Made by a program: the position numbers and the translations under genes. The notes beneath the pieces are model-generated. The model saw only the letters and a list, made by a program, of their open reading frames with translations, had not been told where the DNA came from and did no database searches. Shown one piece after another: positions 42,256-51,466 of a stretch of 64,000 nt of DNA. Each line of letters starts with the position of its first letter. Positions within the stretch are counted from its first letter, which is position 1. Source of the stretch: an uncultured Eubacteriales bacterium (GTDB lineage Bacteria; Bacillota; Clostridia; Oscillospirales; Acutalibacteraceae); NCBI GenBank assembly GCA_951801675.1, contig CATONX010000008.1, forward strand, positions 18,975-82,974, written 5' to 3'.

Positions 42256-43026
42256 TCACCCTCTCTTTGCAAATACTTCAAGTTCTTCCGCCAGATCGGC
42301 GTAAGCGGTGGCCCCCTTAGAGCCCTTGTCAAAATACTGAATGGGCTGACCGAAGCTGGGTGCTTCCGACAGCCGCACGTTTCGCGGAATTACAGTGGAA
42401 TAGACCTTGCGGGGAAAAAATCGCTTGACCTCCTCCACCACCTGCTGGGTCAGGTTCAGCCGGCCGTCGTACATGGTCAGCAGCACCCCTTCGATCTCAA
42501 TGTGAGGGTTATAAAGCCGCTTTACCTGCCGGACGGTGGCCATCAGCTGGCTTAACCCCTCCAGCGCGTAAAATTCGCACTGAATGGGGACCATCAGGCT
42601 GTCCGACGCACACAGGGCGTTGAGGGTAATGATGCCTAAGGAAGGCGGGCAGTCGATAAAAATATAGTCATACTCCTCGAGCACCGGGGCCAATCCGGTC
42701 TTCAGCCTGGATTCCCGGTGTTCCATGTCCACCAGCTCAATTTCCGCCCCTGCCAGCCCAATGTTGGATGGAAGCACCCATACCTTCTCATACTCGGTCT
42801 TTAAGATGGTTTCCCTGGCCGTTGCCGAACCGGTGAGCAGGTCGTAGCTGGAGGCCTTGACCCCTCGCTTGTTGATTCCCAGTCCACTGGTGGAGTTCCC
42901 CTGGGGATCAATGTCCACCAGCAGCGTTTTTTTGCCGCGAAGGCCCAGCGCCGCCGCCAGATTGACCGCTGTGGTGGTTTTGCCCACGCCGCCTTTCTGG
43001 TTGACGATGGAAATGATTCGCGCCAT
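42256..43026 (-). CDS. parA: Chromosome-partitioning ATPase ParA/Soj
   Basis: 256 residues from ATG 43026; a longer frame reaching 43167 has no ribosome site. Deviant Walker A NQKGGVGKTTTAVNLA, DIDPQGNSTSGLG, and FIDCPPSLGIITLNAL identify Soj-type ParA. It works with ParB in origin segregation and, in Bacillus, controls DnaA. parS site 1 lies about 260 bases upstream. Confidence 0.97.
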   Translation of the reverse strand: MARIISIVNQKGGVGKTTTAVNLAAALGLRGKKTLLVDIDPQGNSTSGLGINKRGVKASSYDLLTGSATARETILKTEYEKVWVLPSNIGLAGAEIELVDMEHRESRLKTGLAPVLEEYDYIFIDCPPSLGIITLNALCASDSLMVPIQCEFYALEGLSQLMATVRQVKRLYNPHIEIEGVLLTMYDGRLNLTQQVVEEVKRFFPRKVYSTVIPRNVRLSEAPSFGQPIQYFDKGSKGATAYADLAEELEVFAKRG

Positions 43027-43282
43027 TTGGTTTCCCCCTTTGTTGTGTGCCTCAAACCGATCGAAAAACGCTGTTTGTCTGGCAAACAGCGCCTGTCCAA
43101 TCGCCTGCTGGGCAAAAAGCTGGCGCAGAGCAAAATTTTCGGTCTTTTCTGTGCCGCGCTTGTCCATTTTTGTGGGTTTGCTTTTATTCTACCACAATTC
43201 TTTTCGAAAAAAAAGCCATTTTCGTGAACGGAAGGGGTTTTCCTGCTCTTTTTCCCAAACTTCGGCCGTTTGTCTCCGTTTT

Positions 43283-43298
43283 TGTTTCACATGAAACA
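43283..43298. promoter_or_regulatory. parS site 1
   Basis: TGTTTCACATGAAACA, one base from the consensus TGTTTCACGTGAAACA and still nearly palindromic. It lies between noc and parA. Confidence 0.92.
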
Positions 43299-43332
43299 AG
43301 AAGGGACCACGTAAATGTGGTCCCTTCTTGTT
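43295..43332 (-). terminator. noc terminator
   Basis: ACAAGAAGGGACCAC (43295-43309) pairs with GTGGTCCCTTCTTGT (43316-43330). It directly abuts parS site 1. Confidence 0.8.
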
Positions 43333-43397
43333 CTGTGGTGAAACTTTGTATATTAAAGAAGCGCAGGGGGGAAGCGCTCTTTAATAACCCTATGAAA

Positions 43398-44249
43398 TCA
43401 GATGGCCTTCTTTGTTTCATGTGAAACACTGGTAAAACTCCGAGGAGCTGTTATTTTCGGAATCCGAACGGTTACTTCGATGTATTGATCTGTTTCCTGC
43501 TTTTTGGTCTGGGCGTTGATGCCGGAGCTTCGCATGGTGTCTACCGCGTGGGTGATGGTGTTGACAAAGAGACGGATGTCCTTCACAATCGGCGTAAAGG
43601 AGCGCTTGTCCTCTACTTTCGGTGCCAGCACGGCGTCTATCAGCCGTTCCGTTTCCGCCACCTTTAGTTTGCGGCGAATGACTTGGTCGAGCACCTCTTC
43701 CCTCTGCCCTACCTCCGGCAGCCGCAGCAACGCCCGGGCATGGCGTTCGGTCAGGCCAGCCTGCCGAATCCGTTCGCGCAGCAACGGCTGAAGACGCAGC
43801 AGGCGAAGCTTGTTGGCCAGGGCAGACTGGGATTTTCCCAGCCGGGCGGCAGCCGCTTCCTGAGAAATCTCCCATTCTTCAATCAGCGCGGCGATGGCTT
43901 CCGCCTCTTCAAAAAAATTCAGGTCCTGTCGCTGCAAATTCTCCAAAAGAGACAGCACGGCCGCCCGTTCGTCATCCGCATGCACCTCAATGCAGGGGAC
44001 CTTGGAGAGTCCCGCCAGTTTTGCGGCACGCAGCCGCCGCTCTCCGGCAATCAATTGATAGCCGCCGCTGCGGGAACGCCGCACGGTGAGCGGCTGGATG
44101 ATTCCGTTTGCACGAATGGATTCGGCCAGACCCTGCAGCTCTTCTTCGTCAAAACTGCGGCGAGGCTGCCAGGGACAGGGCTGGATTTTCGAAACCTCCA
44201 GCTGCCACACCTTCCCCTGTGCGCCCAATGGTTTGGTTGCGGTAAACAT
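43398..44249 (-). CDS. noc: Nucleoid occlusion protein Noc (ParB paralogue)
   Basis: 283 residues with ParB-like layout: LEVSKIQPCPWQPRRSFDEEELQGLAESIR, QLIAGERRLRAAKLAGL, ENLQRQDLNFFEEAEA, then a helix-turn-helix (ISQEAAAARLGKSQSALANKLRLL). Position between rsmG and parA is exactly that of Bacillus noc. Noc binds its own sites and keeps Z-rings off the nucleoid. The N-terminal membrane helix is short (MFTATKPLGAQGKVW). Its last codons, SVSHETKKAI, are written by parS site 2. Confidence 0.9.
   Translation of the reverse strand: MFTATKPLGAQGKVWQLEVSKIQPCPWQPRRSFDEEELQGLAESIRANGIIQPLTVRRSRSGGYQLIAGERRLRAAKLAGLSKVPCIEVHADDERAAVLSLLENLQRQDLNFFEEAEAIAALIEEWEISQEAAAARLGKSQSALANKLRLLRLQPLLRERIRQAGLTERHARALLRLPEVGQREEVLDQVIRRKLKVAETERLIDAVLAPKVEDKRSFTPIVKDIRLFVNTITHAVDTMRSSGINAQTKKQETDQYIEVTVRIPKITAPRSFTSVSHETKKAI
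43413..43428. promoter_or_regulatory. parS site 2, inside the 3' end of noc
   Basis: TGTTTCATGTGAAACA, one base from the consensus, embedded in the noc reading frame where it encodes Ser-His-Glu-Thr. Confidence 0.93.
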
Positions 44250-44647
44250 GTTCTTTTCACCTCCGGCACAAAGGGTTTTTGTTCTTCCGCCGGAATGAAA
44301 CAGGTCTGAAAATCCATCCCTCTCAACCGGCAGATTTATTCTACCACAGTTTGGGATTAATTTCCAGACCTTTTTGTAAATTATTTTCCAATTTCTTTCT
44401 TTTTGTTCGACACGGTTCTTTCTTTTTCGCGGCCTTCCTTTTTCCTATTGCGAACTCGGGTTTTGGAGCGGCCGATCCGCTGCTCTCTAGAGGCACCAGC
44501 ATCTTTCCTTGCTGTTATGGACATTTCCCTGCCTTTTCTCTATACCGGCCTATTTCCCACCTCGCAGGCATTCAAAATATCTCCTGCCAAAGAAAGCGTT
44601 TTTAAAGAAAAGGCTGGCAACTATTTGGAGTTCAGCATAGTTTCCCC
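44250..44647. other. Intergenic region between rsmG and noc
   Basis: About 400 AT-rich bases. A possible leftward -10 (TAGAAT, near 44338) could serve noc. I see no gene, no known RNA and no convincing hairpin for rsmG. Confidence 0.5.
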
Positions 44648-45361
44648 TCAGAGAGGGGCCTTCTGAATTTTCGCAGCCATTCTGGGGTATTTCTGCGGCG
44701 TTGACCCCTTCTTTTCCATCAAGAGGATCGCCCGTTTGCTGCCGTCAGACAGGGTAAGATTTCTTTCTTCTTTGAGCGTACCGTTGAGCTCATGGATGGC
44801 CTTGGCTGCACTTACCGCCTCTTCCCCGGCATCCGGCCCTTTCATGGCGGCAAACCTGCCTCCCGGCTTCACATACGGGAGGCACCACTCACACAATACG
44901 TTCAGCGGCGCCACCGCCCGGGCGGTAGCCAGGTCGAACCGGTCCCGCAATTCAGGCCTTCGTCCCCCATCTTCCGCCCGCAGATGGACCAAATTGGCAT
45001 CCAGTCCCAGCTGGGTTTTCAACGCATCCAGGAAAATGAGGCGCTTGTTGAGGCTGTCCAGCAGAGTCAGCTCCAAATCCGGCCGGACAATTTTTAAAAC
45101 CATCCCGGGAAACCCCGCCCCGGTGCCCACGTCGATCACCGTGGCGCCCTTGGGAAGGTCCACCGTCGTCAGCAGGGAGAGGCTGTCCGCAAAGTGCCGC
45201 ACCGCCACCCCCTCCGGCTCCTTTATGGCCGTCAGGTTCATACGGGTGTTCCAGTCCAGCAAAAGGGAGGCGTATTCCTCCAGCTGGTCGAGCATGGAAG
45301 CGGTCAAGTTCAGTTTCCAGGCCGCCGCATCCCGTTCTACGATTTCACGAATGATTCCCAT
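44648..45361 (-). CDS. rsmG: 16S rRNA (guanine-527 N7) methyltransferase RsmG
   Basis: 237 residues. SAM-binding loop VIDVGTGAGFPGMVLKI, then DSLNKRLIFLDAL and TARAVAPLNVLCEWCLPYVKPGGRFAAMKGP complete the RsmG signature. Methylates G527 of 16S rRNA; loss gives low-level streptomycin resistance. It overlaps mnmG by 17 bases. Confidence 0.96.
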   Translation of the reverse strand: MGIIREIVERDAAAWKLNLTASMLDQLEEYASLLLDWNTRMNLTAIKEPEGVAVRHFADSLSLLTTVDLPKGATVIDVGTGAGFPGMVLKIVRPDLELTLLDSLNKRLIFLDALKTQLGLDANLVHLRAEDGGRRPELRDRFDLATARAVAPLNVLCEWCLPYVKPGGRFAAMKGPDAGEEAVSAAKAIHELNGTLKEERNLTLSDGSKRAILLMEKKGSTPQKYPRMAAKIQKAPL

Positions 45362-47234
45362 GGTTTTCTCCTTTTCCAGCCAGCCAAATCAGCAGCACCG
45401 ACACATCCGCCGGGCTGACTCCCGAAATCCGGGAGGCCTGCCCCACCGACCGGGGCCCCACCTTGTTGAGCTTCTCCTGAGCCTCCAGCCGCAGGCCGGT
45501 AATGGTGCGATAATCCAAATCCGACGGCAGCTTCTTCCCTTCCAGCCGGCGCATTTCTTCGATCTGGGCTTTTTGCCGTTTGATGTACCCCTCGTATTTG
45601 ACCTCCACCTCGCACAGCTCAAAAATCTCCGAAGGCAGGTCCGGCCGTTCCCGGTCCACCGGGGTTAACACCGCATAGCTCAGCTGCGGGCGGCGCAGCA
45701 GGTCGGACAGCCGTGCCCCGGTGACCACCGGCGATGTTTCATGTGAAACAAGCAGATCATTGAGCTCTTCGCTGGGCGGAAGAATGGTGTTGGAAATTCG
45801 TTTGAGCTCCTGGGCCTTTTTCTCCTGTTTCTCTAGGAACTTGGCCCATCTCCGGTCGGAAATCAGGCCGATTTCCCGGCCCAGCGGCGTTAACCGCTCG
45901 TCCGCATTGTCCTGCCGCAGCACCAGCCGGTATTCCGACCGGGAGGTCATCATCCGGTAGGGATCGGAGCATCCCTTGGTAACCAAGTCGTCAATGAGGG
46001 TGCCGATATAAGAGGAGGCCCGGTCCAGCAGGAACGGCGGTTTTCCCTGCACCCGCCGGGCGGCGTTGATACCGGCAACCAACCCCTGGGCCGCCGCTTC
46101 CTCATACCCGGAGGAGCCGTTGAACTGCCCGGCCCCAAAGAGACCCGGCCATTTCTTGCATTCCAATGTGGCGTCCAGCTGCTGAGGGTCACAGCAATCG
46201 TATTCAATGGCATAAGCGGTGCGCATGATCTGCACCTGTTCCAGGCCCGGAATGGTCCGCAAAAATTGCAGCTGCACCTCCTCCGGCAGAGAGGAGGACA
46301 TTCCCTGCAAATAGAGCTCCTCCGTTTCCAATCCGCATGGCTCAATAAACAGCTGATGCCGTTCCTTGTCCGCAAACCTAACGATCTTATCCTCAATAGA
46401 AGGGCAGTACCGAGGCCCCACCCCTTCAATCTTTCCGGAATACAGGGGAGAACGGTGCAGGTTTTCCAGAATCACCTGCTTGGTTTTCTCGTTGGTCCAG
46501 CTGATATGGCAAACGGCCCGATTGGGCCCCGGCTGCTGGGTCTCAAACGAAAAGGGGATGACCGGGTTGTCTCCTTCCTGAATTTCCAATTTATTCAAGT
46601 CTACACTGCCGCGGTGGACCCGGGCAGGCGTCCCGGTTTTGAACCGGCGCAGGGTGAGACCCAACCGGCGGATGGCGTCACTCAGCTGCGTGGCGGCAAA
46701 CATGCCGTCCGGCCCGCCCTCGTAGCTGACCTCCCCTACGTAAATCCGGCCGCCCAGGAAGGTGCCGGTGGCTAAAATCACCGTCTTGGCTGGATAGACC
46801 GCGCCCAACCGGGTGACCACCTCCCAGCCTTCTTTCGTAGGGCGCAGGTCTACCAGCTCCGCTTGGCGCAGATCCAGGTTTTCCTGCTGCTCCAGGGTCT
46901 TCTTCATCCGGCCCGCATAGGCGCGCCGGTCAATCTGAGCCCGCAGGCTGTGAACCGCCGGGCCCTTTCCCCGGTTGAGCATCCGGCTTTGGATGAAGCA
47001 GTCGTCCGCTGCCTTCCCCATCTCGCCGCCCAGCGCGTCGATTTCCCGCACCAGATGGCCTTTCGCCGTTCCGCCGATGGACGGATTGCAGGGAAGGTTC
47101 CCCACCCAGTCCAGATTGATGGTGAAAACGGCGGTTTTCACGCCCAGGCGCGCCGCCGCAAGCCCCGCTTCGATTCCCGCGTGGCCGGCGCCCACCACCA
47201 CCACATCATAGCTTTGTGCAATGTATTCCTGCAT
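45345..47234 (-). CDS. mnmG: tRNA uridine-5-carboxymethylaminomethyl modification enzyme MnmG (GidA)
   Basis: 629 residues. FAD loop DVVVVGAGHAGIEAGLAAARLG at the N-terminus; NPSIGGTAKGHLVREIDALGGEMG and GTFLGGRIYVGE are family hallmarks; the C-terminal helical domain (YEGYIKRQKAQIEEMRRLEGKKLPSDLDY) binds MnmE. With MnmE it modifies U34 of several tRNAs. A parS site lies within the gene at 45735. Confidence 0.97.
   Translation of the reverse strand: MQEYIAQSYDVVVVGAGHAGIEAGLAAARLGVKTAVFTINLDWVGNLPCNPSIGGTAKGHLVREIDALGGEMGKAADDCFIQSRMLNRGKGPAVHSLRAQIDRRAYAGRMKKTLEQQENLDLRQAELVDLRPTKEGWEVVTRLGAVYPAKTVILATGTFLGGRIYVGEVSYEGGPDGMFAATQLSDAIRRLGLTLRRFKTGTPARVHRGSVDLNKLEIQEGDNPVIPFSFETQQPGPNRAVCHISWTNEKTKQVILENLHRSPLYSGKIEGVGPRYCPSIEDKIVRFADKERHQLFIEPCGLETEELYLQGMSSSLPEEVQLQFLRTIPGLEQVQIMRTAYAIEYDCCDPQQLDATLECKKWPGLFGAGQFNGSSGYEEAAAQGLVAGINAARRVQGKPPFLLDRASSYIGTLIDDLVTKGCSDPYRMMTSRSEYRLVLRQDNADERLTPLGREIGLISDRRWAKFLEKQEKKAQELKRISNTILPPSEELNDLLVSHETSPVVTGARLSDLLRRPQLSYAVLTPVDRERPDLPSEIFELCEVEVKYEGYIKRQKAQIEEMRRLEGKKLPSDLDYRTITGLRLEAQEKLNKVGPRSVGQASRISGVSPADVSVLLIWLAGKGENHGNHS
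45735..45750. promoter_or_regulatory. parS site 3, inside mnmG
   Basis: TGTTTCATGTGAAACA, identical to site 2, in the coding sequence of mnmG (Val-Ser-His-Glu-Thr on the minus strand). Confidence 0.93.
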
Positions 47235-47636
47235 GGATTTCTCTTCTCCGTTCCGCCGCAGGAAACCCCACGGCCGTCGTCCTGATCCAAAAGGGAGGGC
47301 CTGTGTCCCGCCCTATTTCCTAACGTTATATTTTAGCACATCTGCCCTCCTGCCTGCAACCATCTAAGAGGCAGGCGATCCTCCTTTCCCGCCCCTCCCT
47401 CAAAGAATATGATTTTCTTTCCCGGAGGGGCGGGGCCGTCGACCTCATGTCAAAAAAGCGTCTGCCGTCTTTCTTCTTCCTGCCGCAACAATTACGCACC
47501 GCTCCTGGCTCTAAGGAAATTTCATGCGAGCGGTGTTTTGTTTTCCACAAGCTTGTCTCTTTCTGTGGAAAACCGGGTCTCTCTGGCCAGGCAAAATAAC
47601 GGGCAGGACTAGCTCATCCTGCCCGTTGCTTTTTTC
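47235..47636. other. Intergenic region with hairpins, an mnmG promoter and a DnaA-box-like pair
   Basis: Leftward promoter for mnmG: TTGCAG-18-TAAAAT (about 47360 to 47331). A long hairpin has arms CCCGCCCCTCC (47388-47398) and GGAGGGGCGGG (47424-47434) with inner AAAGAA/TTCTTT. GTTTTCCACA (47540-47549) and TGTGGAAAAC (47564-47573) form an inverted pair resembling the DnaA boxes of this origin. A terminator for the GNAT gene, AACGGGCAGGA/TCCTGCCCGTT, lies at about 47598-47629. No gene is supported. Confidence 0.6.
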
Positions 47637-48200
47637 TTATTCGGTTTCTTCTACGCAGAAAAACCGCCTGCGCAGCGGCGCTTTTTCGGGGACATCATAA
47701 GCTTCCCATACCACCTTTTGTATGTTCCCAGGCGGTTGTTCCCCGCAATACATCAAGTGCATCGGCTGGCCCACCAGCCAGTATTTCACCGGCAGGCGCA
47801 CATAGCCCGCCCGCTCATAAAAGCGGATGCGCCGTTCCCGAATTTCCCGGTCGTCCTCGGTTTTGGCCGCCGCCGGGTCCTCAACCTCGATGATCAGGCC
47901 CTTGGTATCCCCGTAACGCTCCTTGAGCTTTTCGAGCATCTGCGTGCCGGTTCCCTTTCCGCGCCCCGCCGCGTCTACCGCCAAATATAACAAAAAGGAA
48001 TACCCGCTGGGCAGGTTTACCGATAGGACTGCATAGGCCATCAATGTTTCTCCCTCAAAGAGCCCCACGCATTCCCATTTTCCCGCGTAAAGCCGTTTGC
48101 GAAAGGTCCCCCGGCCGGGGCGCTCGTTGCGGGGAAAGTCCTTGGTGATCTGCTCAAAAATGGGGTTAAAGTCCGCCAGGTCAATGATCCGCAAATCCAT
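47637..48200 (-). CDS. GNAT family N-acetyltransferase
   Basis: 187 residues from ATG 48200 (AAGGAGAG upstream); the open frame to 48428 lies inside mnmE and is not used. GNAT blocks: FLLYLAVDAAGRGKGTGTQMLEKL (motif A) and RRIRFYERAGYVRLPVKYWL (motif B). It sits between mnmE and mnmG, a position empty in Bacillus, so it is an insertion specific to this lineage. Substrate unknown. Confidence 0.85.
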   Translation of the reverse strand: MDLRIIDLADFNPIFEQITKDFPRNERPGRGTFRKRLYAGKWECVGLFEGETLMAYAVLSVNLPSGYSFLLYLAVDAAGRGKGTGTQMLEKLKERYGDTKGLIIEVEDPAAAKTEDDREIRERRIRFYERAGYVRLPVKYWLVGQPMHLMYCGEQPPGNIQKVVWEAYDVPEKAPLRRRFFCVEETE

Positions 48201-48244
48201 ATGCGCTCTCCTTTTCCACGAAGATCGTTTTTGTTGTGGAAAAC

Positions 48245-49618
48245 TTATTTTCCCACGCAAAACCGGGCAAATACCTGATCGAGGACCGCATCGGTCACCC
48301 GTTCGCCCGTCAGTTCCAGCAATGCGGCGGCCGCGTCGTCCAGCGCTACCGACACCGCGTCCAGCGTCATTCCCGCCTTCAACGCTTCCCGCGCTTCGAA
48401 AACCGCGTCCTTCGCCCGCATGGCGCATTGCTTTTGCCGTTCGGTGGCGAGCATTCCAGCCGCCGGGTCGATTTGTGCGGTGCCGAGGGCTTCCTCCACC
48501 GCCTTTGCAAGAGCCTCATACCCTTGCCCCGAAGCGGCGGACAGTTCCACCACTTGCGGGATGGCGGCCTGGATTTCGTTTCTTTCAATCCGGGCGGGCA
48601 GGTCGGTTTTGTTGATGACCGCCACCGCCCGGCTTTCCCTTAACGCACGAAGAAGGCCGCGGTCCTCCCGGTCAAGAGGCTCGGATGCGTCGAACACCGC
48701 CAACACCAGGCCCGCCGTTTTCAGCCGCTCCCGGGTGCGGGCCACGCCCGCCGCCTCCACCGGGTTTTGGGTATCCCGCAGCCCGGCCGTGTCCGCCAGG
48801 CGAAGTACCACGTTTCCCAGCCGCACCGTTTCCTCCACCACGTCCCGGGTGGTTCCCGGAATGTCGGTGACGATGGAGCGTTCACAGCCGGAAAGCAGGT
48901 TCATCAGGGTGGATTTGCCCACGTTTGGCCGCCCCGCCAGCACCGTTTCCACCCCTTCCCGGATGACTTTCCCCCGGTCAAACCCGGAAAGAAGCCCTTC
49001 GAGCTCCTGCTGGGCATCCGCCAAGTCCTGCTGGAACACTTGTGGCTTTAGAGCCGGGATGTCGTCCTCCGGGTAATCCACCCAAGCAGCCAAATGCGCC
49101 GAGAGGGCCAGGATGGTTTCCTTGACACCGTGGATGCGTTTCCCCAGCGCCCCGTCTTTGGCGGCCAAGGCCGCCGCAGCCGCCTGCTTCCCCTGAGCGC
49201 CGATCAGGTCCATCACGGCTTCCGCCCCGGTCAAGGACAGTTTGCCGTTAAGAAACGCCCGTCTGGTAAATTCTCCGGGCCCCGCCGGCCGGGCTCCGGC
49301 CGCAAGCACCGCGGCCAGCAGCCGCCTTACAAGAAAAAGCCCCCCATGGCAGGAAAGCTCCACCACATCCTCGCCGGTATAGCTTTTGGGCGCGGCGAAC
49401 ACCAGCGCCACCGCCTCGTCAAACTCTCCGTCCCGGTCCGCCACCCGGCCGAACAGGGCGGTATACCCTTTCGCCGTCAGGATCGACTTTCCGGACGCCG
49501 CATGAAACACCCGCTGCGCCACCTGCCGCGCATCCGCTCCGGAAATGCGCACAATCCCGATGCCGCCCGCCGCCTGAGGGGTGGAAATCGCCGCGATGGT
49601 TTTCTCACTGCCCGCCAT
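48245..49618 (-). CDS. mnmE: tRNA modification GTPase MnmE (TrmE)
   Basis: 457 residues from ATG 49618 (AAAGGAG upstream). N-terminal tetrahydrofolate-binding domain (IAAISTPQAAGGIGIVRISG), helical domain, inserted G domain (GRPNVGKSTLMN, DIPGTTRD, DTAGLRDT, NKTD) and the C-terminal CVGK box with the catalytic Cys. Partner of MnmG. DnaA-box-like TGTGGAAAA lies just after the stop. Confidence 0.97.
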   Translation of the reverse strand: MAGSEKTIAAISTPQAAGGIGIVRISGADARQVAQRVFHAASGKSILTAKGYTALFGRVADRDGEFDEAVALVFAAPKSYTGEDVVELSCHGGLFLVRRLLAAVLAAGARPAGPGEFTRRAFLNGKLSLTGAEAVMDLIGAQGKQAAAAALAAKDGALGKRIHGVKETILALSAHLAAWVDYPEDDIPALKPQVFQQDLADAQQELEGLLSGFDRGKVIREGVETVLAGRPNVGKSTLMNLLSGCERSIVTDIPGTTRDVVEETVRLGNVVLRLADTAGLRDTQNPVEAAGVARTRERLKTAGLVLAVFDASEPLDREDRGLLRALRESRAVAVINKTDLPARIERNEIQAAIPQVVELSAASGQGYEALAKAVEEALGTAQIDPAAGMLATERQKQCAMRAKDAVFEAREALKAGMTLDAVSVALDDAAAALLELTGERVTDAVLDQVFARFCVGK

Positions 49619-49676
49619 GTTCTGCACTCCTTTTGAAAAAGGCGGCAAAGGATCGCTCCTCTGCCGCCCGCATTCC

Positions 49677-50522
49677 TTATTTTTTCGGCTCGATCTTCCC
49701 GTAGAGGGGAACCTCCGGTTTTTCATTCTGAGGCGCCACAATCTCCTTGTCCACCGGCACGCCGGCAGGCTTTTGGCCTCCTTCTGCCCTGGCAGGAGGA
49801 CGTTTTCCCCGGGGCTTGCCGCCGCCCCGGTATCCATCCCGGCGGGGAGGCCGTCCCTGGCCGGTTCCTTCCCGCTTGGGAGCGGTCGTTCCGCCCTTTT
49901 CCGGGCCGATGATCACGTGCCGGGCAGCCTCGTCTCCCTCGCTCCAGGAGGTCGCGCCCCGGATTCCCTGCACCGCCGTATGAATGATCCGGCGCTCATA
50001 GGGGTTCATGGGCTCCAAAGACACATTGCGGCCGCTCTTTACCGCCTGAATCGCCATGCGCCGGGCCAGCGCCGTCAGCGTCTGTTCCCGTTTCTCCCGG
50101 TAGTTGCCGGAATTGATGGTAATGCGGTAGTAGCTGTCGGTGTTGCGGTTGGCCACCAGACCCGCCAGATATTGCAGCGCGTCCAGCGTCTCTCCCCGGC
50201 GGCCGATCAAAAAGCCGATGTCGTCCCCGGAAATGGTGAACACCGCGCCGTTCTCGTTCTCTTCCACCTTCAAATCCGGCTCGAGAACGCCCATCTGCTC
50301 AAAAATGCTGGTCAAATAGTTCTGTGCGATGGTCAGCGGAGTTTCCTCCACGTAAATGCGCACCCGCGCCGGCGCGCCGCCGAAAAGACCCAGCGTCTTT
50401 TTCACCGGTAGATTGAGAATTTCCGTTTTCACATCGTCCCGGCTCATTCCGAGCTGCCGGCACCCGTCCTCAATTGCCGCATCGACGGAAGGGCCCGTAC
50501 CAATTGCTTCCTTAATCAACAT
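49677..50522 (-). CDS. jag: RNA-binding protein Jag/KhpB
   Basis: 281 residues from ATG 50522, five bases after GGGAGG (an in-frame GTG two codons earlier overlaps that site). Jag-N domain (IGTGPSVDAAIEDGCRQLG ... KKTLGLFGGAPARVRIYVEE), KH domain (DIGFLIGRRGETLDALQYLA) and R3H domain (MNPYERRIIHTAVQ). The C-terminal tail past about 210 is unusually long and Arg/Gly/Pro-rich, probably disordered and RNA-binding. KhpB works with KhpA in sRNA and cell-division control. Neighbour of yidC as in most Firmicutes. Confidence 0.93.
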   Translation of the reverse strand: MLIKEAIGTGPSVDAAIEDGCRQLGMSRDDVKTEILNLPVKKTLGLFGGAPARVRIYVEETPLTIAQNYLTSIFEQMGVLEPDLKVEENENGAVFTISGDDIGFLIGRRGETLDALQYLAGLVANRNTDSYYRITINSGNYREKREQTLTALARRMAIQAVKSGRNVSLEPMNPYERRIIHTAVQGIRGATSWSEGDEAARHVIIGPEKGGTTAPKREGTGQGRPPRRDGYRGGGKPRGKRPPARAEGGQKPAGVPVDKEIVAPQNEKPEVPLYGKIEPKK

Positions 50523-50540
50523 ATACACCTCCCGGGCGTG

Positions 50541-51440
50541 TTATTCCTCAACCCGCCCGTCTTTGATTTGCTTTTCTTTGGTAAGCCGCCCCTTCGCCAG
50601 CCGGAATTCGTTTCGCGCATTGATCCGGCCGGGGCTGTAGATGGTGGAGGTTACGCAGGTCTGCAAAATCGCCACCAAGCTGCCGCATGCCCAGTAGAAG
50701 CCGACGCCGCCGGGCACCGAGAAGGCAAAGAAGAAGAAGATTAACGGCATCACGATAATCATCAGGAAGCTCTTCGTCACCGGCATACCGTTGCGCTTGT
50801 TGAAGAAGTTCATGACGAAAACCTGAAGGATCTGGAAGACCACCGATGCAATCGGGATCAGCCACAGCCAGCTGGGATTGCTAAAGCTGGGGGTCTCGCC
50901 CAGGTTGATGATACCGAACAGATTCATGTCCATGTTCTGTACGCCGTAGTTCGCAAGTTCCGGAACCTGCTTGACGATGGCGTCATACTGACCCACCACG
51001 TCGATCTGGGCGTACATGCTGTTGGCCGGGACGTTGCTCAAAGCGGCAATCGCCCGGTCGATGATTTCCTGCGGGACATGCAGAATGTAGGTCAGCGGCT
51101 TATAGATGACAAAGAACAGACCGTACATAATGGGAAGCTGGATAAGAAGGGGAAGGCACCCGCCCAGCGGGTTCATCTTCTCCTCCGCGTAAAGCTTTTG
51201 CAGCTCTTCCGTCTGCCTCTGCTTGTCCGACGCGTATTTCTGCTGGATTTCCTTTACCTTGCCCTGCATGGCCGAGGATTTGACCATGGACCGCTGCTGC
51301 TTGATGTTGAGAGGAAAGAGGAGCAGGCGGGTGAGAATCGTAAAAATAAACAGGGCAAGGGGGAAGCTCTGCACAATCATGTAGCAGAACTCCATCACGT
51401 AGCCGAGCGGCGTGGAGATAATTGTTTCCAAGAAATTCAA
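50541..51440 (-). CDS. yidC: Membrane protein insertase YidC/SpoIIIJ
   Basis: 299 residues from TTG 51440 (GGAGG eight bases before; a TTG at 51455 overlaps the ribosome site). Five membrane segments; the hydrophilic groove Arg is expected in IKQQRSMVKSSAMQGKVKEIQQKYASDKQRQ. GGCLPLLIQLPIMYGLFFVIYKPLTYIL and a GVGFYWACGSLVAILQ block match YidC. No lipobox at the N-terminus, unlike Bacillus SpoIIIJ. Confidence 0.94.
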   Translation of the reverse strand: MNFLETIISTPLGYVMEFCYMIVQSFPLALFIFTILTRLLLFPLNIKQQRSMVKSSAMQGKVKEIQQKYASDKQRQTEELQKLYAEEKMNPLGGCLPLLIQLPIMYGLFFVIYKPLTYILHVPQEIIDRAIAALSNVPANSMYAQIDVVGQYDAIVKQVPELANYGVQNMDMNLFGIINLGETPSFSNPSWLWLIPIASVVFQILQVFVMNFFNKRNGMPVTKSFLMIIVMPLIFFFFAFSVPGGVGFYWACGSLVAILQTCVTSTIYSPGRINARNEFRLAKGRLTKEKQIKDGRVEE

Positions 51441-51466
51441 TGGCGTTTCCTCCAAAATCTAAGGCG

